Positions 24,351 to 32,906 are shown, counted from the stretch's first letter. The stretch is DNA of 34,001 nt from an uncultured Prevotellaceae bacterium (GCA_900318345.1 ONKD01000037.1:1-34001), one strand, 5' to 3'. The notes: generated from the letters alone by a model not told the origin. Translations and numbers: made by a program.

Positions 24351-27074
24351 CTATTGGGCGACGATGTGTCCCCAAACGTCATAGGTGACACCGTCACGCA
24401 TAATCAGCACGCGGCCATCTCTCATCACCTTGCGCACAGCGGGAAGCTTGGCATCACCCTGGATGTCAACGACACCGGTGGGATCCTGCTGCTCGCCACG
24501 CAACTTGGCGACACAAAACTCGATCTCAATCGGGTCCAGGTAGCCTCCCTCAACAAAGTGGGCGGCAACGGCTTCCTGCAACGTGGGCAGCGGGGTGCCG
24601 ATAGCAGGATAGCTGTAGAGTGCCTTGCCGCCGCTGTAGGCGTTGTGTGAAGCGATGGCTTCTTCGAGCGTCGTGGCAGTGTAGACCGAGGGCACGGCAT
24701 CGGGGCCTGAGGGCAGAATCAACGGGTCAAATCCGGTCAACAGGTATAAGGCATATCGCAGCTGGTTGGAATGACGATACTCCGAAATCTGCATATCGCT
24801 CGTGCGGTTGTAATCGACGGCGATGTCATCCCACGAGGCACCGCACATGGCGGCGAAAACGCCCGAGAAGACACCGGTGCGGTCGGCTCCCAGGTGGCAA
24901 TGAATCTGGAACGGAACAGGATGGTCCTCATCGTTGATGAAACGCACAATCTCCTGAATCCACTCGGCAAAGCGGCTCTGGTCAGTATAGTAGAGCGCAT
25001 GGTCATAGGACGGCGTGTGACCGTTCTGGCGACCCACGTAGAGCACACGGCTGTTGCTGATGATGGTGCGGTAGTAATCGGGAATCGTGGTCGTGTAAGT
25101 CGTGCCGCCAACGGTGTAGGTTGCATTGCCGTCCTCCGATTCCAGATTGCCCGACAACGCGATGTCGCAGTTGATACCAGCCTCGGTGGCCAAGTTGGCA
25201 ACCCACTCGAGACGTGCCCGCTCGGTGTCATATTGAGAGCGCGATGAGTGATAGGGGTGGTAGGAGCGGAACAGGTGTTCGGTGCCGGGCACACGACGGA
25301 AGTTGGAGATGCGCTCCTGCTCCATCGGGTCACTCAGGTCAAAGTCTGACAGCGGACGGATGTAAAGGGCGGTCGCTTTGCGCTGTGCCAGATCCTCGAC
25401 ATCATCGTCGTTAAAGGCCACAATCTGCTTCCAGCCGTTGGAGCAGAAGGTCAGGTAGTCCTCGCAGCCCTCGGCCAGCGTGGGCCACGACTGGGTGACA
25501 TAGGAGCTGCCGTTCATGTGATAGACTTTGAACAGGAACTCGGGCTGACCGCCGTTGCCGGTGCGCTCGATGGCACTGTAGGGCAAGGTCAGATAGAAGC
25601 AGCCGTCGGCACTGAAGCCAGTCATCCGGTAGTCGGCATCGCTCTGCGACCAATTGGAGATGGAACCATAGACGTAGAGTTTCTTCAGATTCAACGGTGA
25701 GATGACGAAGCGGGTGCGCGAGGTCGAGAAGATGAACGTGATTTGCCGCAAGTCATCATTCAGGCGGAAGCAGTTGTTCTTCTCGGTGGTGGTGAATCTC
25801 TCGCCATATTCGCCCTCGAGGTGCATCAGCGTGAGCGGGCAACCATTGTCGGCAGCGCCAAGGGCAATCTCCCAACCGTCGTTCACGCCCGACTGCCAGC
25901 CCTCGCTGTAGATGGCCGAGTAGTGATTGGCCGCGGTAATCGTATTCGGTCCCCATGCACCGCTGGTGAAGTGACTATTGCCTATCACGGCAGCATAGGT
26001 GATATCCTCCTTGACATAAGGCACCGGGCAGGTGAGGCGGCCCACGGTATCGGGCAGGAAACGCACGCACAGCGACTCGCTGTCGTTGCCCACTACCAGA
26101 TAGATGCACTCGTCGTCCCAGCCGGCAAGGCTGTTGTCAAGATATACGCGGCCGCCCACGAGCGAGAATGCCTTGGTGGGGTCGGGCTCAACAATGACTT
26201 CATCCTGAGGCGCCGCCTTGGTCAAGCGGATGGAAATCGCCTTAGTCACGGGGTTAAAGACGAACTCTGCCGAGTCGCCCACGGCGGGATTGTCAATCAG
26301 GGTGAGGTCGCTCAACGGCACCCACACCGAATTGATGCCCAATGCGTTATCGGCATAGTTGCAGCCCGTGCCACCATAGACATCCTGACGGATATATAAG
26401 GTGGAATCGGCATTGGGATAGAGCTCGCGCCATTCCCATGAGGCATCCAAGCCGTCGCCCCAGCCGTGCTTGAAGAACCAACGCTTGGAGGGCGTCGGCG
26501 GGGTGTCACCGCCGCCGAAGTCGGGATTGGGCTTCAGGCGAATGGCATAGGTGTACCAGGAACCAGATGAAACCATCGCCATGACGGTCTCCTCGCTGCC
26601 GCCATACACCACATAGCCGTAGGAGGGATTGGAGCCTGTCGCCAGATCGACATCGCCCCACGACACACCATTGTAGCCGCCGCTCTTGAACGTGAGCGTG
26701 CGCGCCGAGGACGAGGACGTGGAGTTACCCCACACCTCGATGGTGTCGCCAGGGTTGGCAGTGAAATACAGCCAGCGATAGGCCGTGCTGGACTTGCCGT
26801 TAATCTTCAATCGCTGGGTAAACATCAGTTCCTCGGCGCCGTCAGCCGAAGTCCACGTGCGGCTGGAGCAGCTCTGGAAAATGGGAACACGGTCGGCCGA
26901 CGAGCCGTCGGTGACAAAGGTCACGCCATGCAGGGTGGTCGTTTCCCACAAGGTGTCGCTGGGAAACATCTCGGTGTCGGAGAAATTCCAGAAAGTGACC
27001 TCCTGGGCCGACATCAACAAGGGCAAGGCCAGCATCAAGGCCAGCAGCTTGCGGAGTAATGATTGATTATTCAT
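24351..27074 (-). CDS. large exported tyrosine-phosphatase-like protein, 907 aa
   Basis: Signal peptide (residues 1-23, MNNQSLLRKLLALMLALPLL) followed by a long beta-rich N-terminal part of about 560 residues with repeated aromatic patterns (for example RWFFKHGWGDGLDASW), possibly carbohydrate-binding or structural modules. The C-terminal region from about 570 has a protein tyrosine phosphatase fold: FRRVPGTEHLFRSYHPY early, then the P-loop IHCHLGADRTGVF with catalytic Cys726 and Arg732. The HCxxGxDRTG form matches the Y_phosphatase3/dual-specificity type. The end (GRVLIMRDGVTYDVWGHIVA) resembles the exported-protein tails of this phylum. An exported phosphatase of this size is unusual; phosphoprotein, phosphoinositide or phosphosugar substrates are all possible. 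Confidence 0.8.
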   Translation of the reverse strand: MNNQSLLRKLLALMLALPLLMSAQEVTFWNFSDTEMFPSDTLWETTTLHGVTFVTDGSSADRVPIFQSCSSRTWTSADGAEELMFTQRLKINGKSSTAYRWLYFTANPGDTIEVWGNSTSSSSARTLTFKSGGYNGVSWGDVDLATGSNPSYGYVVYGGSEETVMAMVSSGSWYTYAIRLKPNPDFGGGDTPPTPSKRWFFKHGWGDGLDASWEWRELYPNADSTLYIRQDVYGGTGCNYADNALGINSVWVPLSDLTLIDNPAVGDSAEFVFNPVTKAISIRLTKAAPQDEVIVEPDPTKAFSLVGGRVYLDNSLAGWDDECIYLVVGNDSESLCVRFLPDTVGRLTCPVPYVKEDITYAAVIGNSHFTSGAWGPNTITAANHYSAIYSEGWQSGVNDGWEIALGAADNGCPLTLMHLEGEYGERFTTTEKNNCFRLNDDLRQITFIFSTSRTRFVISPLNLKKLYVYGSISNWSQSDADYRMTGFSADGCFYLTLPYSAIERTGNGGQPEFLFKVYHMNGSSYVTQSWPTLAEGCEDYLTFCSNGWKQIVAFNDDDVEDLAQRKATALYIRPLSDFDLSDPMEQERISNFRRVPGTEHLFRSYHPYHSSRSQYDTERARLEWVANLATEAGINCDIALSGNLESEDGNATYTVGGTTYTTTIPDYYRTIISNSRVLYVGRQNGHTPSYDHALYYTDQSRFAEWIQEIVRFINDEDHPVPFQIHCHLGADRTGVFSGVFAAMCGASWDDIAVDYNRTSDMQISEYRHSNQLRYALYLLTGFDPLILPSGPDAVPSVYTATTLEEAIASHNAYSGGKALYSYPAIGTPLPTLQEAVAAHFVEGGYLDPIEIEFCVAKLRGEQQDPTGVVDIQGDAKLPAVRKVMRDGRVLIMRDGVTYDVWGHIVAQ

Positions 27075-27139
27075 AGTCAGTAAATAATGGTTAATAATAT
27101 AAGTTAATAAGTTTCTGCCAGAAAAAGTATTTCAGGATA

Positions 27140-27147
27140 CAAATATA
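27140..27147 (-). promoter_or_regulatory. -7 element for the phosphatase gene
   Basis: On the minus strand this reads TATATTTG, about 65 bases before ATG 27074. No good -33 element is seen. Confidence 0.5.
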
Positions 27148-27472
27148 GGGTTTCCCCGGTTAATCTCCGCCTTTAGGAGAGATAAAGTAACCTGCAACAC
27201 CATCGCAAAGCGCTGATATACAGCAATAACAGTACAACAAACATGTCCCAAAAAAGTAAACGCAATATGAAACGATTTTCAAGCCTTGCGCGAGAGAATC
27301 GACCTAAAAAATAATACAGCGAGGTAAAAGGGACGTATCAAACGGAAACATCCATACCCCAATCAAACTCGTGTTGATTATTAATAATTAACAACCATCG
27401 TCTATAGTGATTCCTCACATCTCAGTGTCGATGTCATGAACAGGTATTCACTACTCCACACACACCAGGTAA
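27148..27472. other. intergenic stretch without identified gene
   Basis: Apart from a short hairpin TCTCC (27164-27168) with GGAGA (27176-27180) next to the phosphatase promoter, I see no gene, RNA or repeat here. It separates the phosphatase unit from the HNH remnant. Confidence 0.4.
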
Positions 27473-27643
27473 TCCCTACTCCACCACATCGTCCCGCTAG
27501 CATCCATAGGAAAGTCTTACCGCCTAAATCCCGAGAAAGACCTTGTGCCGGTATGCCCCAACTGCCACGCTATGCTACACCGCGCGGTCAACGGCAAGTT
27601 AATGCCCATCGATCAGTTACGGTCAATCCTCAAGAAACAATGA
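27473..27643 (+). pseudogene. C-terminal fragment of an HNH endonuclease
   Basis: From just after an in-frame TAA (27470-27472) the frame reads LHHIVPLASIGKSYRLNPEK, then LVPVCPNCHAMLHRAVNG, and ends TGA at 27641-27643. This is the typical end of HNH endonucleases of the VHHIVPL...CPNCHAMLHR type, with the paired histidines, asparagine and final histidine all present. No start codon or N-terminal half is found upstream, so it is a truncated remnant. Its stop overlaps the next gene's ATG as ATGA, the arrangement expected of a former translationally coupled pair. Confidence 0.7.
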
Positions 27644-28140
27644 CAGAAGCTGATATACACGCCCGGTTCGTCAGGTACTATGAGACCGTCGCCGAGCTTC
27701 ACAGGATGGGTTATGAGCTGTTCCGTGTGTGCCCGTACATCAGCCCCAACGGCATGTGTTACCGCTGCTGGCTCACGATAAAGAAAAACACGTGGAAGGG
27801 GTGCGGCGCATTTTTTAACGAGCAGCGTGGGGATGACCAGGCACTGTACACTCCCGACTGTACCCTGCCATGGGACGACAGCGGCATGACCCCACGTGAG
27901 AATGCTGAGAGGATCATCCAGGAATACCCACGCCTCGCTCGCAACGCCCACGGTAGCGACCGTGAGTATGTAGAGTGGTTCAAGCTTGCCCTCGATGAAT
28001 GCCGCCATGGACACCACTTCTATGGTCTTGATGAATACTTCAACCCGCTGCGTGAAGGCTATATCGCTCTGACTGGCGTAGAAGGCCGTGGACTCCCGCT
28101 ACCACCCCCAGGCGATAGCGACACCCAATCAGTCTATTAA
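27640..28140 (+). CDS. hypothetical protein, 166 aa, paired with HNH remnant
   Basis: I start the gene at ATG 27640, overlapping the HNH stop by four bases; the longer frame from 27436 merely reads across the HNH fragment out of frame. The protein begins MTEADIHARFVRYYETVAEL and is cytoplasmic, with many aromatic residues and a conserved-looking segment VCPYISPNGMCYRCWLTIKK. I recall similar short proteins next to HNH nuclease genes in Bacteroidales, but have no name or function. The tight overlap suggests it worked with the nuclease, perhaps as a regulator or inhibitor; that is inference. The C-terminus is proline-rich (GRGLPLPPPGDSDTQ). Confidence 0.65.
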   Translation: MTEADIHARFVRYYETVAELHRMGYELFRVCPYISPNGMCYRCWLTIKKNTWKGCGAFFNEQRGDDQALYTPDCTLPWDDSGMTPRENAERIIQEYPRLARNAHGSDREYVEWFKLALDECRHGHHFYGLDEYFNPLREGYIALTGVEGRGLPLPPPGDSDTQSVY

Positions 28141-28242
28141 ACGCCCACAGAAGCCACGCACGGGCACGAAAAAGGGAACGGCTCACCGCCGCTCCCATGA
28201 TGTCGCCGCTGCATCCTGAATGACGCTTAGACGAGGGGGCTA

Positions 28243-28985
28243 TCAGAATTCCACCAGCTTCTTGTGCAGGTACGTGAGCAACATGCGCTTGTAGGCATTC
28301 ATCGCACCTGCCGGTACATTGATGCGTTTGAGTTTCTTGCATTTCTTGAAGATGTAGTCCCCTATGGAGCCGATAATGGCGCTCCCGAACGTTACCTCTC
28401 CAAGCATCGTGCAGTTCTCAAAGGCCTTTTTTCCAATGCGCACGACAGAATCACCCACCTCGACGCGCTCCAAGTTATGGCAGTGCCCAAAGGCTGAGTC
28501 ACCAATCGTCGAAACACTATTGGGAATGGATACGCTAGTGAGCTTGGAATTAAAAAACGCGAACATACCAATCACCTCAATAGAGTCGGGCAGCTCGATC
28601 TCCTTGGCGCCGATTCCACAAAATGCCATGATACCAATACCTGTTACGGTGCTAGGGATAAAAACGTCCTCGAGCTTAGTGCACCCGCAGAAAGTCTCCT
28701 CATATATCGTTTTCAGTCCGTTGGGTAAGATCGCGCAAGTGAGCCCAGTGCAATTAGTGAAGACGTTATTCTCGATTTCTATGCCGTCATTGTCTTCAAA
28801 CTCAACGTAAGTCAACCCTGAGCATAAAGCAAATGCACAAACTTCGACGAGCTTTACTGAGCGCGGCGGATGCAACAATTCCAAGGAAACACGGTATCAG
28901 CAATAATGAGCTCTTCAATATCGTCCCTGCCTTCATACTGGTGAGAATCGATCTGTTTAGTTCCCTCTTTAATAAATAGTTTCAT
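28243..28985 (-). pseudogene. frameshifted cytoplasmic LRR (BspA-type) gene
   Basis: ATG 28985 starts MKLFIKEGTKQIDSHQYEGR and DDIEELIIADTV, a typical opening of signal-less LRR proteins in this group, but that frame stops after 43 codons. The LRR body continues in the -1 frame from about 28884 (LELLHPPRSVKLVEVCAFAL, GIMAFCGIGAKEIELPDSIE, TIGDSAFGHCHNLERV) to the stop at 28243. A frame change, perhaps with loss of part of one repeat, lies near 28884-28895. An internal TTG could in principle start the second part, but there is no ATG there. Either a decayed gene or a sequencing error; five or six repeats remain. Confidence 0.6.
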
Positions 28986-29004
28986 TTTAATGTTTTTTTT
29001 ATAA

Positions 29005-29031
29005 GCTGGGGTGGGCAGCCCTCACCCCAGC
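29005..29031. terminator. GC-rich hairpin between DUF6371 and LRR genes
   Basis: GCTGGGGTG (29005-29013) pairs perfectly with CACCCCAGC (29023-29031). On the minus strand it follows the DUF6371 stop and is followed by A-rich, not T-rich, DNA, so it may stabilise or process mRNA without ending it; read on the plus strand the T-run precedes it. Confidence 0.4.
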
Positions 29032-29045
29032 CGTCAGTTAATAGT

Positions 29046-30020
29046 TCATTTCAGTTGTTTGAGTGACAAATTAATAGGCACCTCACCGTCGTATTCACGC
29101 GTCCAAGAATCGTACCATTTCAAAATATAGTCTGCGATATCACTCCCCTCTCCGTATAACCATGTAAGATGTTCAGCGAAGGCAGAGATCCATAGACGTT
29201 TGAACATGTGAGCCATAGACTTGCCTTTCTCGGTCCACTCTTTATATTTCCCGTTGTCAGGGAACAGGATGACATCGCGCCCTTTCAGCGGCTCACACAT
29301 GGTCGAGGTGAGATTGCCGCATCCGCCGCAGGCAACAGCAACGCAGCTAGGCATGACTACTCCGAGGATAGCAGCCGTTTTCTCACTTTCGACAACAGCT
29401 ACAGGCTTGTCTGGATATTTGTCCAGAAGGTGCTCACCGAACAAGCACTGCTTCAGGTTGAAGTTAGTCAGGCCCATCACCGTGTGAGCCCAAGTAACGT
29501 GATTAAACGGCTCTTTGACCCTCTTGCCCTGGATGATATCATACAGCATAATTTTGCCTGCATGGACCTTTCCGAACCTGTCAACCTGCCAGAATACGGT
29601 CGCACCACGCCAGTGCTTTGCAGTGCCGATATAGTACTCACTCTTCATGCGCTGTATCTTCTCAGCCTCGAACCCGGCAAAATCCTCAAGGTACCTTAGA
29701 AAGCAATTAAGGTGGTTCCCCTTGTTCTCTACAGAGCGCTTGAGTATTTCAGGCTCAATGTAACTCGGCGGGACGTATGCAGGTACGAAAGGTCTCACCA
29801 CTGATGAAGGGCGAGGTACAGGCAGGTTGTTGTCCTGGAAATACTCGCGCGGTGGGTAGTGATGATTGCACTTGTCGGCACGGTCACACTTGCCCACGCT
29901 CTCGTCAAGCACGTTACCGTTCTCGTCGACGTAGCACACGAAGGTCTTATGTCCACACTGAGGGCAGATCCACTTGCCCTTCTTAGCTAAAGAATATTTA
30001 TATTGTTTGTTCATATTCAA
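29046..30020 (-). CDS. DUF6371/primase-like zinc-finger and TOPRIM-like protein, 324 aa
   Basis: The N-terminus has a zinc-ribbon-like element with Cys19, Cys22 (CPQCGHKTF), Cys45 and Cys51 (CDRADKCNHHYPP). The middle carries the Bacteroidota DUF6371 pattern (YYIGTAKHWRGATVFWQVD). About residues 205-260 resemble a TOPRIM fold: VAVVESEKTAAILG supplies the glutamate, and VILFPDNGKYKEW an acidic residue. This is the layout of a mobile-element primase that would prime replication. It lies after the RepA-like ATPase, separated by a 13-bp inverted repeat, in a replication module typical of Bacteroidales plasmids and integrative elements. TOPRIM assignment is by pattern only. Confidence 0.75.
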   Translation of the reverse strand: MNMNKQYKYSLAKKGKWICPQCGHKTFVCYVDENGNVLDESVGKCDRADKCNHHYPPREYFQDNNLPVPRPSSVVRPFVPAYVPPSYIEPEILKRSVENKGNHLNCFLRYLEDFAGFEAEKIQRMKSEYYIGTAKHWRGATVFWQVDRFGKVHAGKIMLYDIIQGKRVKEPFNHVTWAHTVMGLTNFNLKQCLFGEHLLDKYPDKPVAVVESEKTAAILGVVMPSCVAVACGGCGNLTSTMCEPLKGRDVILFPDNGKYKEWTEKGKSMAHMFKRLWISAFAEHLTWLYGEGSDIADYILKWYDSWTREYDGEVPINLSLKQLK

Positions 30021-30032
30021 TTAGTTAAAAAT

Positions 30033-30091
30033 GTTCACGGTGTTCATTTGTTCAGTTTGTTCACGCTTACCGGACCACGAACACCGTGAAC
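30033..30091. repeat. 13-bp perfect inverted repeat before the DUF6371 gene
   Basis: GTTCACGGTGTTC (30033-30045) and GAACACCGTGAAC (30079-30091) face each other across 33 bases in the gap between the ATPase and DUF6371 genes; on the minus strand it is followed by ATTTTTAAC. It may attenuate DUF6371 transcription. One arm also occurs at 6134-6146. Confidence 0.6.
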
Positions 30092-30098
30092 GATTAGA

Positions 30099-31292
30099 CT
30101 ACGGCTTCAGTAGGTTATTGACCTTGCCGAGGGACACCCCCATCTGTGCAGCAATCTCGCGCTGGGTCTTACCTTGGGATTGTAATTCTTTGGCACGCCT
30201 GACCTCTTCGTCCCTCTGGGTTGCGGTCAGGTGGTCACTCTCGCACCCATACCCGCGAAAACCAAACTGTAAAAAGTCGCCAGGCTTCTCTATCTCGCAC
30301 ACGATCACGTTATCCGCATCGTACTTGTAAGCCTCATTGCGCTGCTTAAGCTCTTTAATGTAGCGCATCTTAGAGTCCTTAGCACTTACACCGATGGCGA
30401 AAATGCTATCAGCGAAATTGCTGAGCATCTTACTCCCTGCCAAATCATTCACAGTGATGGGATTTGACATGTTACGCTTAGGGGTGTGAGCCAAGATGAG
30501 TATAGAGAGGCCATGTTTGCGCCCTAAAGCCTTCAGCCACTTCATGAGCGGTAGAGCACCCTTTGCCTGCTCCAGTTCGTTGCTAAAGAAGGTGATGTTG
30601 TCGACGACAAGAATCTTCACTCCGTGATCAACCACGAGTCTCTCTAAAGACGCTCTGAGATAGTCCTCGAAGCTGTAGCCGTCCGGGCACTCAGCATCAG
30701 GGTTAATCTCAACGCGCAGCAAATTTGAAGAGAACTGGTAATCACTGCCGTTAACATCACTGTAGCGCTTCCTAAACTGCATTTCCGATAATTCAAGATC
30801 GATGTAGGCCACTTTCTGCACCTGAGCATCCATCGTCAAGCCCAGCACGATGCGCCGTCCGCTGCTAATAGTGTCGGCGATCTGCATAGCCAGAATTGTC
30901 TTACCGGCGTTGGTGTCTGAGAACAAGATACAGTTCTCGCCCTCACACCACAGTTGACCGAACAGGTATCTGAGCGGAGGCCTGTTCTTAGCGTCCTTGA
31001 TGGCCTGATTTGCAGTCTTGACCGTGAACAACCCTGAGTTAGGATTCTCCTTCGGGGAGTCGACCAACGAGTAATCCAGGCCACCAGCGTGGGCAGCAGT
31101 CGCAGTCGCAACCACAGTTGTGCCCACACTCATTTCTTCAGTTGAATCATGGGTGCCGACAGGATAATCCTCATTATCCTCAAAGGGGCCCTCATCCGGC
31201 GTGAGTCTGCACGGCTTACGCTCATCTATATGGATGTATGACTGCCCTCTGCTACCACTCCCAGGGGGAGACCACTTTTTAGCCTTACTCAT
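30099..31292 (-). CDS. RepA-like/DnaB-type ATPase (AAA_25), 397 aa
   Basis: RecA-fold ATPase. Walker A is FSDTNAGKTILAMQIAD with Lys131; Walker B is VKILVVDNITFF; ILILAHTPKRNMSNPIT follows as the sensor/strand-4 motif, as in RepA (RSF1010) and related replicative helicases. The C-terminus ends in a short helix-turn-helix (GKTQREIAAQMGVSLGKVNN) that could bind DNA. The N-terminal 80 residues are polar and probably flexible. Expected role: hexameric helicase for element replication. ATG 31292 overlaps the stop of the HTH gene as ATGA, and the DUF6371 primase-like gene follows, so the three form one replication operon. Confidence 0.8.
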   Translation of the reverse strand: MSKAKKWSPPGSGSRGQSYIHIDERKPCRLTPDEGPFEDNEDYPVGTHDSTEEMSVGTTVVATATAAHAGGLDYSLVDSPKENPNSGLFTVKTANQAIKDAKNRPPLRYLFGQLWCEGENCILFSDTNAGKTILAMQIADTISSGRRIVLGLTMDAQVQKVAYIDLELSEMQFRKRYSDVNGSDYQFSSNLLRVEINPDAECPDGYSFEDYLRASLERLVVDHGVKILVVDNITFFSNELEQAKGALPLMKWLKALGRKHGLSILILAHTPKRNMSNPITVNDLAGSKMLSNFADSIFAIGVSAKDSKMRYIKELKQRNEAYKYDADNVIVCEIEKPGDFLQFGFRGYGCESDHLTATQRDEEVRRAKELQSQGKTQREIAAQMGVSLGKVNNLLKP

Positions 31293-31624
31293 GCGGCATC
31301 TCCTTCCTGGGCGGCGGGGTCGCCACCCTCCATGATTCTGCGGACGTCGCTCATCCTATATCTATAGGTGCCGCCCACGGATGAAACGGGAACCAGGTAG
31401 TTGATCTTCTGCCAGCGCCAGATCGTCGTCGAGCTTTTGCCGGTGATTTCCATCACCTTCTCGCGGCTGATGTAGGTCTCGGCCTTAGAATCAGCTATCT
31501 CTTGTTCCAGTTCGTGTTTAGCCAAGGCGATCAGTTGCTTGTTCGCCTCCAGCAAGTCCCCCAGTCTGATTTGAACAATCAGATCAGGACACTCTTTAGA
31601 TAAGTCAATTAAATTTTTCTTCAC
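31289..31624 (-). CDS. excisionase-like HTH protein, 111 aa
   Basis: Residues 1-50 are helical and charged. Residues about 51-98 are a winged helix of the MerR/HTH_17 excisionase type (ISREKVMEITGKSSTTIWRW, then GGTYRYRMSDVRRIM). Bacteroidota integrative elements often carry such a gene directly before a RepA-like ATPase gene, as here. It probably controls the operon or assists excision. Upstream is a TAATTTTG promoter element and, before that, five ATTGGGGAA copies that could be its binding sites or those of another regulator. Confidence 0.75.
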   Translation of the reverse strand: MKKNLIDLSKECPDLIVQIRLGDLLEANKQLIALAKHELEQEIADSKAETYISREKVMEITGKSSTTIWRWQKINYLVPVSSVGGTYRYRMSDVRRIMEGGDPAAQEGDAA

Positions 31625-31732
31625 TTTATTGAAAATTTAATTGTTGCGGCCCTCCCCACTCTCCTACCGACGGAGCGCTTCGTTCGCCGTATGGCTAATG
31701 GTGAAGTCGGTATACATCACCGAAAAGCGATG

Positions 31733-31740
31733 CAAAATTA
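31733..31740 (-). promoter_or_regulatory. -7 element of the replication operon
   Basis: On the minus strand this reads TAATTTTG, giving a leader of about 100 bases to ATG 31624. No usable TTG sits at -33; the ATTGGGGAA cluster begins just upstream, which suggests activated or repressed transcription. Confidence 0.5.
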
Positions 31741-31761
31741 GGGTATTTTTTGGGGGTCATA

Positions 31762-31860
31762 ATTGGGGAAATTGGGGAACACAAAAAGCCCATTAAAACA
31801 CTGGGTTCTAATGGGTTATACTTTGAAATAAATTGGGGAAATTGGGGAAGGATTGGGGAA
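31762..31860. repeat. iteron-like cluster: five ATTGGGGAA copies around a hairpin
   Basis: Exact copies of ATTGGGGAA occur at 31762-31770, 31771-31779, 31832-31840, 31841-31849 and 31852-31860, all in one orientation. The first two and the next two are head-to-tail without spacing. Between the groups CCCATTA and TAATGGG (about 31789-31816) form a hairpin, possibly the terminator of the gene ending at 31867. The cluster lies upstream of the replication-operon promoter; iterons of this form bind replication initiators or repressors. Confidence 0.75.
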
Positions 31861-31866
31861 ATTGCA

Positions 31867-32799
31867 CTAATCCCCCTTTTTCTGCTTTAAGACGCACCGC
31901 AGTTTAGTGTCAAAATTATCGACCGCTTTACTAGACGTCGGATTGGTTATATGTTTTACATCCTTATTCAGGTTGGCTGCACACGTCGAAATCCATTCCT
32001 TGGAATACCATCCTTGTGCAAGCAACTTGAAAAAGTGCTGCATTAAGTTACGCTTACGAAGCTTGCCAGCAATTTCCCATAACTCGTTAACGTGGGCATG
32101 GCTAATACAATCAATGAACAGTTTCTCATCTATATTGACAATAACACCCTCGTCCACCAAGAACGTGTATAGCGACGCCATATCAAACGCAACACGAGGT
32201 GTGAAACTTCTCATGTGTGAAAAATCTGTTACCTGCCCAACTGGTAAAGCGCCGTCAGTCTCATCCACGGTTTCACCTGCAACAAATTCAATAGATGCAC
32301 CGTCATCGGAGGCAGCATTAGTCGAGACGGAGGCAGAAGGCGTAGAATCATAAACTTGTGCGGGCGGTGCCTGTTGAGGCACGGGGGGAACTATCAGATC
32401 ACGAATGGCCGCGCAATACTCGTCATACATCCTTATGATATCAACCATTGCGCACCTGAGGTCATATACTTCTCGTGCCGGGTAAGGACCATGGTCATTC
32501 GTTTCGAGTAACAGCGAACGATATGGCTCAACAGTATCGTATAACTTGATAATCAGTTGACGCCCGGTATCCGACGGTACACGGCGCGCCCCTTTTACAG
32601 TAATGTGATTATCTTGAATGAGTTGGTATGCCTGGATAAAGTGCTTCAAATCAACCTTATCCCGGTATAAGCTCTCAACCAATTCTTTGACTAATTGCGG
32701 TGTTCTGCGCTGAGACGCTAGCTCCTCAGCAGTCACTTCAACACGCTCTCCTGGGGCTAAAAAATATTGTTCGCCGTTGGAAAACTCGTTCTTATCCAT
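31867..32799 (-). CDS. hypothetical mobile-element protein, 310 aa
   Basis: Not recognised. It starts MDKNEFSNGEQYFLAPGERV and is hydrophilic, without signal peptide or membrane helices. The N-terminal half (about 1-140) is helical, a linker at about 142-190 is rich in proline, serine, alanine and aspartate, and the C-terminal half (about 195-310) is helical with a basic end. A two-domain protein joined by a flexible linker fits DNA-binding or regulatory roles in an element. It lies upstream of the excisionase-like gene on the same strand, between the tRNA-Arg gene and the ATTGGGGAA cluster. Confidence 0.65.
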   Translation of the reverse strand: MDKNEFSNGEQYFLAPGERVEVTAEELASQRRTPQLVKELVESLYRDKVDLKHFIQAYQLIQDNHITVKGARRVPSDTGRQLIIKLYDTVEPYRSLLLETNDHGPYPAREVYDLRCAMVDIIRMYDEYCAAIRDLIVPPVPQQAPPAQVYDSTPSASVSTNAASDDGASIEFVAGETVDETDGALPVGQVTDFSHMRSFTPRVAFDMASLYTFLVDEGVIVNIDEKLFIDCISHAHVNELWEIAGKLRKRNLMQHFFKLLAQGWYSKEWISTCAANLNKDVKHITNPTSSKAVDNFDTKLRCVLKQKKGD

Positions 32800-32906
32800 G
32801 TTAATTTTGAATGTTGTTTAGAACCTATTGATATCATTTTTAATCGGTCATCTATGCCGCTAACGACCAATTCCAGGTATGACGAAATGTTGCTTTACGC
32901 TAAATA

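Noticed and set aside
25743-26399. 218-codon plus-strand open frame within the phosphatase gene
   Set aside because: It is antisense to a clear exported protein; its sequence has no recognisable domain.
27436-27639. N-terminal extension of the 166-aa protein
   Set aside because: These codons read the HNH fragment out of frame; the HNH frame has the conserved motif instead.
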